From: Helochares maculicollis
Lineage: Eukaryota > Arthropoda > Insecta > Coleoptera > Hydrophilidae
Direction: 5' to 3'
Assembly: GCA_033557835.1 (NCBI GenBank)
Contig: JAWQRO010000018.1
Coordinates: forward strand, 17,308 to 81,307
Length of the DNA stretch: 64,000 nt
Shown: in pieces, positions 50,743 to 61,531 of the stretch
How positions within the stretch are numbered: the stretch's first letter is position 1
How the letters are laid out: each line of letters starts with the position of its first letter
Notes under the pieces: generated by a model
Seen by the model: only the letters and a program-made list of their open reading frames with translations
Told to the model about the DNA's origin: nothing
The model's database searches: none
Position numbers and translations under genes: made by a program

Positions 50743-51429
50743 TCATCGTGCAGTTCCGTTGTCTCCAATACCAGTGGAGTCTTTTACTGGTGTTTTTAAA
50801 ATACTATCTCTATTCCCAACTAACAATCTTGTTTCAATTTCTTTGTGTTTCTGCGAGATACCTTCTACAACCTGCTCTAATTTGATGTATTCAGAATTTA
50901 ACAAGTCCATTTCTTTTTCATTGCCAGACATTAAAGACGTGACGGCTTGATAAAATACCATCTGTCCGACTTTTTGTACGAGCAGCTCATACTTATTGAA
51001 TTCCATTTTTAGGTCATCTGCTTGTACCCGATATTTAGTCAACTCATCCCAGTGCTCTCCCAGAGGGCCTAATTCCATACATCGCTTAGTAATTTCGATC
51101 TGTTTTTCTAATGTAGCCGTATACTCCCTGTTTATTTCCAGCATGCAAATGTTCAAGGTATGCATTAGATCTATCAGAGCTTCCACATTTTTATGGCAAG
51201 CAGTTTTAACTTCTTCTGTTAAACGACTTTCAGAAAACATATTTGTAAGATCATCAGAGTCCGCTTTGTGTGTGAATTTGTTTAAAAGATTAAAACCAGA
51301 GCTGAAGACGAAGCATTTTGTGAAGTTTCTTGTTATGAATGATGCTGGAGCTCGATTAGTCAGAAGTGGTCGAATTTTTTTGAAGAAAAATTGCCTAAAT
51401 TGGTTGGGTTGGACGAAGACTTTCCACAT
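50743..51429 (-). CDS. DIABLO/Smac-like mitochondrial helical protein
   Basis: Single-exon frame of 228 residues. The first 50 or so residues are basic and hydrophobic with few acids (MWKVFVQPNQFRQFFFKKIRP), as in a mitochondrial presequence. The rest is a three-helix, coiled-coil-like bundle: SRLTEEVKTACHKNVEALID, EINREYTATLEK, then GEHWDELTKYRVQADDLK, VQKVGQMVFYQAVTS and a last long helix ending ETRLLVG. Order and spacing of key residues (Y-T-L-L/K, E-x-x-W, A-x-M/L-K, V-G, A-x-x-S) resemble Smac/DIABLO. The mature DIABLO N-terminus should start with an Ala-x-Pro IAP-binding motif. The only candidate is APAS at residue 28, which does not fit AVPI well. Other mitochondrial coiled-coil proteins cannot be excluded. 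Confidence 0.6.
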   Translation of the reverse strand: MWKVFVQPNQFRQFFFKKIRPLLTNRAPASFITRNFTKCFVFSSGFNLLNKFTHKADSDDLTNMFSESRLTEEVKTACHKNVEALIDLMHTLNICMLEINREYTATLEKQIEITKRCMELGPLGEHWDELTKYRVQADDLKMEFNKYELLVQKVGQMVFYQAVTSLMSGNEKEMDLLNSEYIKLEQVVEGISQKHKEIETRLLVGNRDSILKTPVKDSTGIGDNGTAR

Positions 51430-51993
51430 TATTAATTTAAAAAGTTACTGTTTAAAAATGGTAAGTTGACAATTTGAAATTTTGATGTTGACTGAAATTG
51501 CATTTGTTAGCAGAGCACATAACCTTACAAGTACCAGCACTTTTTTCCCAAGAGTTTCTAAGCAGATTTCTTTGCATTGCAATAGATGAGGATTGTGATA
51601 AATGAAGAAAGGTGTTTATATTCATGAAAGAGTCAAAATCTTACCCTTTTCTCAAATAAGAAACACTATTTAAAGTAGGGAATTTTGGTTAAAAGCAGGC
51701 TGTGCAAGGTTCGACCATGTGCACAAACAAAGATGGTCTTATACAGGTAATACATGTGTAAGTATTTTATCCTTTTCGTTTCGCTATATTCTAAAAAGAC
51801 AAAATGAAATATATTTTTATTTAGTGATAACATTGGTAAGTCTGATTTTAAATCATATTAATAAAAAGAAAACGATATACAGTGCATCCTTATTATAAGG
51901 TTTCTAACGTAAAAATAAAAATACTAACAATGTAAAGAATCTAACTATTAAATTCTGTATTTACCATTATTTTTGGCTTTATTAAATTTTAAT
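51430..51993. other. Intergenic, no gene seen
   Basis: Promoter side of the DIABLO-like gene and 3' flank of the fucosyltransferase. No gene recognised. Confidence 0.35.
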
Positions 51994-53303
51994 TTAAAAA
52001 CTATCATTAGTCTTATTAAGCCATAAGTTTTTTACACACACTTCCTCTCCGGTAGGCCCATAGGAATTGAACCACTTAATTGCATCTTTATACATTTTGG
52101 TACCTCCAGAGCTATGTAAAAGAGTACAAACTCTGCACCAAAAATGCGTGTTTATAAACTGACCCGTTCCTTTCCAACTAAAATACCAATTATATAAATT
52201 ATCATTTTTATCGAGAATATGAAGATAAGTGGCTAGTGCTTTAGGACTAGAAAAATCTTCAACATGAATGTAAGATCTTTGTGGAAGTACGGCTTCATAA
52301 TCATCTGGATGTGCACCCATCACGATGGGAAGGATGTCGTAGTTAAAAGCGTTGCGGTATAATTTTTCTGTGATGTAATCTCGACAATTTGCATTTTCGA
52401 AGGAAAGATAAAACTTATAATCTCGCCTTAATATCTTAAAACATCTTTCATCTTTGAACGGGCATTTAAAACGACCGCACACTCCATAAACATCTACTTG
52501 TATATATTTTGCTAATTCCTTTACGTAACTGAATCGTCGATTTTTGGCTTTGCAATTTGATACAAACCAAGCTACTTTCTTTGTTTTATTAGCAGCATAG
52601 TTTTTCTTTTGCGGCTTAAATTTGATTAGTTCGTCATAATAAACCCATTTTTCATAAGGAGTAACGATGTCGCTATCTCTTCTATAAGTTGCAGTCCAGT
52701 TGACCTCCAACTGATAATTTCTAATTATATGGGTGTGAAAAGGACATTCAAGTTGGTATAAAATCCAAATTTGATTTTTAGGTCGATATGGGATATGTAA
52801 TGTAGAAAAGACTTCTTGGTATATTATAGCATCAACATCATAAAAATACCAATCGTCTTGAATTATTTTACATTGGCTAATTGGACATTCCGAAAACACT
52901 GTTGAATGAATATTGCCCATTCCTATAATCAAAATGGTTTTTATTGGCGAATTGAGATCGTAGCTTTGTGGAATATAAAGCAGTTGATCCACAATTCGAT
53001 CGCTTATAGAATTAACATCAGAGAATAATGCATTTGCATTTTGTTTATTTGATGGTAATTTTAAGACACCTTTAGGAATCTGAGTGGCAAATTTGATATT
53101 ATAGTTCTCAATTTCTTCTAAATCCGACAGAAAAGCATTAACGGACTCTTCTGCTTTGTTCCATTTTTTCAATTGGTTTACAATAAAAACTATTAAAACT
53201 ATGTAAATGACAAAGCTTAAAAGGCAAAGCTTTTTACCTAAAAATAGTAGATTTAAATAATGTGCTTTGAATTTTCCACAAAGTACTTACTGATTTTACC
53301 CAT
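51994..53303 (-). CDS. GT10 alpha-1,3-fucosyltransferase, intron-poor paralog
   Basis: Golgi type II enzyme expected to move fucose from GDP-fucose to N-glycans. Exon 1 is 53291-53303 (13 bases, MGKI plus one base), exon 2 is 51994-53237; the intron is 53 bp and the join is phase 1. The product has 418 residues. Residues 5-26 form the membrane anchor (SKKLCLLSFVIYIVLIVFIV). The catalytic domain carries LECPFHTHI, NWTATYRRDSDIV, NKTKKVAWFVSNC, the GDP-fucose motif FYLSFENANCRDYITEK (about 280-296), PIVMGAHPDDYE, SYIHVEDFSSP, and the C-terminal CxxC of FucTA (CRVC). It is about 45-50% alike by eye to the FucTA gene next to it but has none of its internal introns. Donor activity is likely; core versus terminal specificity is unknown. 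Confidence 0.9.
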
Positions 53304-53928
53304 TCGAAACTTCTTAACAACTGCATCGTAAGGAATAGCTAAGTTTTTATTTTGAACTTCAGTTACATAGCTCAAGACAGGCCTATGCAACATCGTTCAT
53401 GTTCTTTAGCACCTACATTAAGACTTAAACGTGACATTTTACAACTGTCGTTACTATAGGAACAGAAATTTGAATTTTTCTGTTTACTATTTCTAGCTCC
53501 TCCATCTCGGAGCAACTTTAAGTAATCTATTTTTCTATAAGCTGATAACAGCAAGGTTTAGAAATAGGAAAAATACTCTCACATGACTATTGGAGTCCCG
53601 TATTCTGCACGTTTTTCAAAAATGCTTTGATTCAGATAAAATTTACACTTTTATATGAAACGGACATAATTAAAATATATATTTGGAAAAAGTAAACCAT
53701 TATTTATTTCAATTGCTAAAATATTACTCCAACTGCTTAATAAAATTTTAATTTTCTCCATTATCATAACTTATCCGAACCATCTTAATTAGCTTTGCTG
53801 CCTTCGTTTTTATACTGCTTTAATTTTGAGTTCTTGTCTGAAAGCTTCGTTTCTGATTCTGCCCAGTCTGTATAGACGCTATAACCTTGTTAACGCTGGC
53901 AAGATGTTTCTATATTCTCCCATACTAT
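53304..53928. other. Intergenic upstream of the intron-poor fucosyltransferase
   Basis: AT-rich, presumably containing the promoter. No gene was seen. Confidence 0.35.
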
Positions 53929-54396
53929 TGTTACGTGGGTGGCCACAAGTTCTATGAACAAAATGAAGCCTAGCGTTTTAACGGATTTAATAATAATAAA
54001 CCCTGTTAAATAGTAAAAAATGACATTCGTTGCTGTAAATATCATCATTACTGATGTTTGTGTGTTAAATATGACTGGACGCATCGTACCGCAACAACAA
54101 CTAGTTCGGGAATGCGATTCCCAGGGTCGTGAAAATCGCAACGTTCACCACCATTACACTATGCAAAGGTAAGAAAAACCTTTTTATATAAGAAGATGCA
54201 AGAAAGACATGAAAGAAGAGTCGGTTCAAGCCGAGGAACTTAGTGGAGCATTAATAGAACTAATGGAGCATAAATACATGTAAATAGTTCGATAAATAGT
54301 TACTTTGTAAATAATGTAAATAGTTAGTACTACAATTAGATAAATATGCGGCATCTTTATACTAGATTAGCCAAACAATCGCTGGAAATCATAATA
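53929..54396. mobile_element. Second solo LTR, same length class
   Basis: A 468-bp block starting TGTTACGTGG and ending CATAATA (the expected final CA has become TA). It is flanked by CTAT on both sides (53925-53928 and 54397-54400), or by ACTAT if one more base is counted. It contains a TATATAAG box near 54185 and A/T-rich GTAAATAGTT repeats. Stretches such as TTCTATGAACAAAATGAAGCC parallel TTCTAGGAACGAAATACAGCC in the LTR at 20.3 kb. Probably the same Ty3/gypsy-like family. Confidence 0.6.
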
Positions 54397-54400
54397 CTAT

Positions 54401-54744
54401 TTTTGCGGTTGTCATTTCTGCGTTAAATTCATTCAGAATTACATTGACGCAGGCTGAAAAATTGTTTCAATTACATAGCAACTGCACACTAAGATTGTAA
54501 ATGTAAGTAAAACATTATCAGCTGTAAATAGCCAAAATACTAGATATTTATTCTAATTATCTTCAAAGGTTGTTTTAATTAACAGATTTACAAACGTTAT
54601 GTTAATACGTCTTTAAACAGAAGACATCTGAAAAGGGTCAATAAATAAAACGACCATGAAAAAACTCAATAAATATTAAAATCAATCACAACATATGATC
54701 TAACAAGTAAATAAAAAGAAAATGACAAAAAATGGTGTGCGTTT
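54401..54744. other. 3' flank of FucTA
   Basis: AT-rich sequence between the solo LTR and the FucTA stop codon. Nothing recognised. Confidence 0.3.
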
Positions 54745-57700
54745 CTATGTATCTACGTTCCTCCATGATTTCTGTGTACAGGTACCCGGTCCTCTCCACC
54801 ATTCGTTGACATCCTCGTAGTGTTTTGGATAAGAAGGAGCATGCAGCATGGCACATAGTCTGCACCAAAAGTGCGTATTGATAAATTCACCCGTACCCTT
54901 CCACCGGAAGTACATATTGTACAATGTGTCGTCTTTGTCAAGCCTGTGGAGGTAAGTGGCCAGTTCAGCCGGACTAGAAAATTCATCCACATGTATATAG
55001 GAACCATAAGGTACGCTTCTTTCGTAATCCTCTGGACGAGCACCCATCACAATTGGTAAAACATTATGTCCCAAACCGTTCACATACAACTTTTCTGTAA
55101 TATAATCACGGCAGTTCGAATTTTCAAATGCTAAATAAAATTTGTAATCACGGTCTAAAAGTTCAAAACATCGACTACTGTCAGAACGGGAACACTTTAA
55201 TGGGCCGCAAGACCCATAAATGTCGACTTGTATATGTTTTCCCAATTCTCTAGCGTAAGCAAGTCGAGCATTGCGCGCACCACAATTTGACACAAACCAA
55301 GCTACTTTTTTCGTCTTGTTGGCTGCATAGTTGCGATTTTGGGCCTTATACCGCATCTAAGAACAAAAATCAAAAATTAGGCACTAAGACTTTAGTACTT
55401 TTAATATTTTAAATATTGTGGCAATAATTTATTAAGCGAAAAAGCTTATATATTGCACATGCAAAACTATCGCTTCATATTCGGTGAGTCGTGACTGATG
55501 GTCATCTAATCTTGGTTTTCCTTAGATAAAGTTATACTTCTAAGGAATATTCAATAAATCGAAGATGTGCGTTTTAATGCACTGAATATTTATGCATAAT
55601 ATGTTTTGTCAAATAGCGTATCTTCGAATTTGCATACACTATATATATTTTATACTGTCACATTTGATCTAAGGCTTGTCTTAGGGTCTCATAATATTTT
55701 ACAGAATAATATACCTTGTCGTCATAATAGACCCATTTTTCATAAGGTGCGACGATATCACTATCCCGCCTATAGGTGGAAGTCCAGTTAAAAACATCAG
55801 GAAACTTAACAGATTGAGTATGGTACGGACATTCGAGAAAATATATCATCCATACTTGCTTAAAAGGTCGTGGAACTCCAGGATGGATGAAGTGGTCTTT
55901 ATATATAATGGCATCAGCGTCCACTGCTCTAGATTTATCGTCTGTTAATGTGCACCTATTCACAGGGCACCCATGAAATTCAAACGAACCTGATTTTCTG
56001 CCCCACTGACCTAAGCCATTGTAGGCTAATATTACTTTTTCTGGAGAATCATAACCTGAAATAAAGCATGGGGTATAGAAATATAATATGCATGAGGAGC
56101 TTTTCGTCATTTAAATTAATGAAAATGTATTTAATCAATTTATTCTAAGCCAGTATTTTTCAAATTTAATACGATAATAAAATTGTATTTGAATGTTTCT
56201 GTTCTATACATTATTTAAATACAACTTTAGTTTTAAAATGTATTCACGCATTCAACGTTTCAAGAGACCTCCACTTGTTGACGAAGGTTAGACGGCGATA
56301 TGAATTATGAAAATTATATTAAGTGTAGCAGAAAAGCTAACTTCAAGACACCAATCTATTTTGATTTCGCAGAACTTTATTTACCTTGATTTTCAACGTT
56401 GGATATAGAGACGAAATTGATCTTTCCAAAGATATTGGATGTTTTGAGTATTTGTAGAATGGTTTATTTTATAATGGCATCCTAGAAATTTGATTCAAAA
56501 TAAAGCTCAAACGACGGTAGGAGAAGTGAAAACTGAACCGCTTTTGGTTCGTTTGTAATGCGACCTTCTTTAACAATTTCTCAAAGGATTCATGTGGAAT
56601 GCTTATATACCTGCAAGGGAAGCTGTTTCAGGTTCAATCATATTGGAAGAGCGTGACAATAGAAACTTGCGCTTTTTGCGAAATTGGATTGGTTTGAAGG
56701 GGATTTAGACAAAAGTCGTATTAATAAAGACTACATGAAAGTGGACTAACTTTAAAACAGGGGGAGCAATGTTCACAGTTCCGAAATCATGTCTAGATTT
56801 TCTCGTGCAATATGAAAAACTATTAGATTTACATCAAGAAATTATAAAAAAATTGCAAAAGAGAGCGCAGATTATCAAGTTTTTTCAAAGTAATACTGAT
56901 TTTATACTTCTATAAAGACAGTGCAAGTTAGTTAAAATTTTTTAAGACGTCGAAAATATTGTTATTGTCCATTATCTTTGATTTATGCACTATTAAATTA
57001 CAGTATTTTATTTAAAATTGAATAGTTTTTATTAACTTAATATTAGTATTTTCGCTGAATACATATAACTTTGGAACAACTTCACTTGTCAATAACGAGT
57101 CATTAACTTTGAGATTCTTTCTTATCCTAGCATACATTCACCGTATCTTTCCTTGTAAAGATAATAAGTGAAGACTTACTAAATCAACAAAGGCTTCATA
57201 TCTAGCCGTGTCTCATTTATCAAAAAATAATTTCCCGACCCCAACTACAAGTAGGAACGTTGCTAAGAAATGTTTCTGTATAGATATGCGCGCATAATTT
57301 ATAATCTCGTAAATTCCCTCTTACTCCAAGCATTAATTTAACATTCAGGATAGATTATCGGCCTTCTCTACAGAGTAAAGGCATTATAAGTTCATACTTA
57401 ATTCAGATGCCAGCTTTCGAGCACCAGACGGGGAAGGTTTTCTTATGCATTTTCTAAAAGCGTTTGGGTTTTATGACTTGTAAGGTTCGTGTGCAGCCTG
57501 TGTGATGAAGTTGAAATAAAATCAAAATTCGTAGGTATACAATATTTGACCTACGTGAATACTGTGTCGAATATAAAATGTTATCAATTTTCCGCTTTAA
57601 AACCACAAAATACGTTTGTGAAGCAAACTCTGTAAACTGATAATAGCAGGAAGTTACTCGTAGTTCGTGGTATGACTAAAATTTAATATTCAGGTCGAAA

Positions 57701-58564
57701 GAAAACAACTTACGTGAAAAGTAATTTAGATTTGTATCTGAAGCTCCTGAAACACGTTTTATTGACTAAAATAAATAGCTTTAGAAAGAGTAACACGTAG
57801 ATTATGAAATAAATATCGTAAAGCGTAGACGATATCGCGTGCTACCACATTAGTTATAGATTTTTTTATATTTACTCTGTAGTAGCATTAATGGGGTTCT
57901 ATATTTGAACTCGCTGTATATATAAACTTCTGCCGATAGCAGTTAATTTGGTTTGATTTAATGATCATTGTTAATAAGTGATTACGCTATTAGTATGCGA
58001 GAGCACGATTCTTTTCACACAATTATGTTTGACTTTCTCAAAATACTGGTTTAAATCTAATAAAGGGAGAAAGCAGTTGTCGTAGCCAAATATTGAATTA
58101 AGTTAAGTAAAGATGTGCGTACCTTCATAGTCTTCCGGAACGTACATGAGCTGCTCTATAATTCGGTCCCCGCTATCCTGGTCCGGAAAAAGTGGTGACA
58201 ATTTTCTCGCATTTGATGGATACTCATTTCCACCTATGAAATTTTCAACTAAGCTATTTAAATCTTTAGTAAAAAAAGCAAATTTCCTAGAGCTACGCAT
58301 TTAATGACAAAATCATTGTTTACCTGAGAAAAACCATCGTTTTCCAGGAGGATTCTTAGAAGGTGCAAGTGTAGGTATTTTCGTGGCTTTTGTAACCTCT
58401 GGTATAGTATTGTCAGGTGTTGGAATATTGAAGAGGTGTGATTGGGCCGAAGGGCTTTGAGGGGGTAGCCAAGGCCATTTTTGATGAACGGATACTAAAA
58501 GTAACAGGCCTCCGCAGCACAGCAAGCACAAGAAAGTCCTGCGCAGCGACAGACGCGGAGGCAT
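54745..58564 (-). CDS. FucTA: Core alpha-1,3-fucosyltransferase A
   Basis: Golgi enzyme that adds alpha-1,3-fucose to the innermost GlcNAc of N-glycans, making the HRP epitope of insects. Four coding exons: 58324-58564, 58123-58248, 55715-56055, 54745-55356, phases 1, 1 and 0, giving 439 residues. The signal-anchor is LRRTFLCLLCCGGLLLLVSV (about 7-26), followed by a Pro/Ser-rich stem. The catalytic part has DRIIEQLMYVPEDYE, LECPYHTQSVKFPD, TSTYRRDSDIVAPYEKW, NKTKKVAWFVSNCGARN, FYLAFENSNCRDYITEK (about 309-325), PIVMGARPEDYE, YIHVDEFSSP and the insect FucTA ending WWRGPGTCTQKSWRN. The first join needs an unusual 75-bp intron that uses a TACTAA branch site and acceptor GCTTAG, so that junction is the least certain part. 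Confidence 0.92.
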
Positions 58565-58566
58565 CT

Positions 58567-58578
58567 TCAGTCCGCCAT
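58567..58578 (-). promoter_or_regulatory. Three-codon upstream ORF before FucTA
   Basis: ATG GCG GAC TGA ends two bases before the FucTA start codon MPPRLS. An acceptor (TTTTCCATAG) just upstream shows that the uORF lies in the transcript. Such minimal uORFs can lower translation of the main frame; the effect here is inferred. Confidence 0.45.
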
Positions 58579-60135
58579 TATCTATGGAAAATAGGAAAAA
58601 TGCCGCTGCACGTAAATTTATGGTTGTCTTATTAATGCAGTCATTAAACAAAAATATAGTATAGAATACTTTACTACGTTGCCTGTAACTGTCGACACAG
58701 CACTATCAGTTAAAAAAATTTAGTTTTGCAGCCATGAAGTATGAACTTCAGTATTTTTAACGAGTGTTTCTCGCTCTTATCATTTTGTAGATATTTATAC
58801 TGTATTTACTTAATAATATTTGTTTTATATACATTTAATATCAGTTAATACCAGTCTCGTGCAATTTTTGGTATTTATCTTTTAAATCATGTAAAAATTT
58901 CAGAAAAAGTTTGCAATCATATTAATAATGAATAAAAATAGCTTAACAACATAAACCGAAGCTATTTAAAATAAACAATTGATTTTCAAACAAAACGTAT
59001 TATAAATGTGTCCTGTTTATTTTACTGGGTTATTCAAAGAATAGTTTATGTACTCACATTAGTTACGTGTTCACTATTTTCAAGTAATCCCATATCAGTT
59101 TTGCAACTAATTTAGTTCAAGCATAGTGGCAACATATAAACTAAGTAGAAGGGCATGTATGTTAGGTATATGTATAGAATTTGCAAAAAAATCTTAATGT
59201 TTGTACTGATAAAAGATAACATATACACATGAATTTCTGTATTCATATAAATACAAACACACCTTAGCAAATTTACGAGAATCTAATTACAACCTATTGT
59301 GGATACATTTTATTTAAAATAGTAAGAGTTGAACTTTAATTTAATTTTTTTGACCTTACTTAACATTGTTTTTACTGTTTTATGTTGTGGGAAATATTTA
59401 ACCACAACGCATGTGTAGCAAAATTTATTATTTAAAATTGCTTTGTCACAATAGTGTCGAGCAGGTATATCATTCTTTATATTCTAAATATCTCAGCTCG
59501 TTTTCTTAAGTGAGTCAAAATGTCTAAGTGGAATCGGTTGTGTTATTGTCCTAGCAGTACGCTATGTTATTAAAAAACAAAAAAGTTATGACCAGGGACT
59601 CCGCAACGCGCCAATGAAACCTTAATAAATTTCAAATATTTATGATGGATATTTCATATAGCAACTGGTCTTTCTAAAACACTTCATGCAAAATCATCTA
59701 ATGCTATGAGATTTTCAGAATGCATGGAACGAAACTTTACGAAATGTTTCTCTAATTATCAAAAAACTTCTAGATTATGTGTGAAATAAATTCTTTGGCC
59801 AAAAGCACTCGTTTCTTACTTAATAAAGTGACCCTACGCCATAGTTCTAACGATAAATGAATTTGAAATAGAGCACTTTGTCCCGGATATCATTTCCTAT
59901 AACACGTTTTCGTAGCACAATTAACGTGGAACAAGTATCATATATATATTATAATGTCTCGTCATTTGGATACCAATGTTCCAATATCGAAATTTTTTCC
60001 GAGCCTTGACCTTATCAATATCGAATAGGTCTAATTCTACGAAAACAATTGCAAATTACGAGTCTGGATCGATGCCTCGACAGCCTTTTAGTTCCCAATT
60101 TGTTAGAGTTTCACTATTTTCTATAAAAATTATAA

Positions 60136-60263
60136 TTTTACATTTAAATGAAAACACTTATCAATTAGAATATTTCAACAGCATAAAACTCCATTTCCTG
60201 CACTCAGACGTCTGAACATGCTACTTTTATTGTTTATGTAGCTCAATTTCAAAAGAGATTAAC
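60136..60263 (+). repeat. 128-bp direct repeat, copy A
   Basis: Identical to 61297-61424 except for one base in a T run (CTTTTATTG against CTTTTTTTG). It runs from TTTTACATTTAAATG to AAAAGAGATTAAC. Contains no open frame of note. Confidence 0.92.
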
Positions 60264-61296
60264 AACTATTATTTTAAAGACAGTAAGGGATAAAATCTGT
60301 ACAGGGTAATGCCTGCTTACATTGAGTAGCCGACCTAATTCCAAAAACGTTATTTTACAGCGACACAGCAACTATGCACTGAACGGATAGAGTATTTTTC
60401 GTTTGACAAAAAGTGAAACTATGCTGCTCAATTAAAACTAAAATGCATATGATAAAAATAGCGATATAACAAAACATATCTTGCAATAAGCTTTCAGATA
60501 AGATTTTTAAGAAAAAAGACAATAATATGCAGAAAAGTCTATTTGTTGCTTAAATACAATTAATCTCGTAAATGTAAGCCAATTTACAATAAGCACCATA
60601 ATGTTAGCTATATTAAATTTTGTGGTTTCCCTCAAAGAAAACCGTTCTATACGTCAATAATTATTGCAAAATTATTCGCCGATCAGCTCGGTACACTCTA
60701 TAAATAGCAACAATATGATAAGTCGTTACAGTAATGAATTGAACATTTTATGCAATTCTATCCTTGACATAGAACCGATGAACTTTGAAAAAAGGCTTCT
60801 TTATCAGTTCAAATGTATACTGTATGAAAATAGTAACGTTTTTTCACAAGGCGTTTTGCATTAACTCGCAAAGATATTTGCATATTTTTAATGTCTTTCA
60901 TATTCTTATCAGTGTACATGTGGTTATGTAGAACATTATTAAAAATCCTTTTTAACGACTTAAAACTTAAAATTGCATGTATATTACCTTATGCTTTTCA
61001 TGTAGAACACTTCTCGTCTTCCATTGCATCCAGAAAATTATGTTTTGAAATCGCTTACAAAATTTTATGGAAATTGCGCGTTCTGCTTGCATAAGTACCT
61101 TTGTAAAGCGCGAACTCAACACTAACTAAAGCTATAGCAGCAAATCGTTAAAAATATTGTTATCAACTTTACTATTATCATTATTCAGAACAGTATAAAT
61201 AATTTTCATACGACCTTTGTTTACTGTTTTTTTTCATATTCGTGAAATTAGACGTTCATGTGGGCAATGTTTTGAAATATTGATATTTTTTGTTTA

Positions 61297-61424
61297 TTTT
61301 ACATTTAAATGAAAACACTTATCAATTAGAATATTTCAACAGCATAAAACTCCATTTCCTGCACTCAGACGTCTGAACATGCTACTTTTTTTGTTTATGT
61401 AGCTCAATTTCAAAAGAGATTAAC
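61297..61424 (+). repeat. 128-bp direct repeat, copy B
   Basis: Second copy of the block at 60136-60263, same orientation, starting 1,161 bp further on. Similarity stops sharply at both ends. Confidence 0.92.
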
Positions 61425-61476
61425 TGCTATAAATTGCTTAGTACGCCAATATGTTTTGCTTGCTAACGAATTTGTG

Positions 61477-61531
61477 GCGTTGATTATATTTTATATGTGT
61501 ACAGTTATCACATATAAAATATAATCAACGC
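61477..61531. repeat. Perfect 23-bp hairpin
   Basis: GCGTTGATTATATTTTATAT plus GTG, a nine-base loop (TACAGTTAT), then the exact complement. Lies 53 bp after copy B of the direct repeat. It may be a transposon end, a small MITE or an RNA hairpin. Confidence 0.8.

Noticed and set aside
56056..58122. Possible transposon in the FucTA intron
   Set aside because: Searched both strands by eye for transposase or reverse transcriptase motifs; none convincing.
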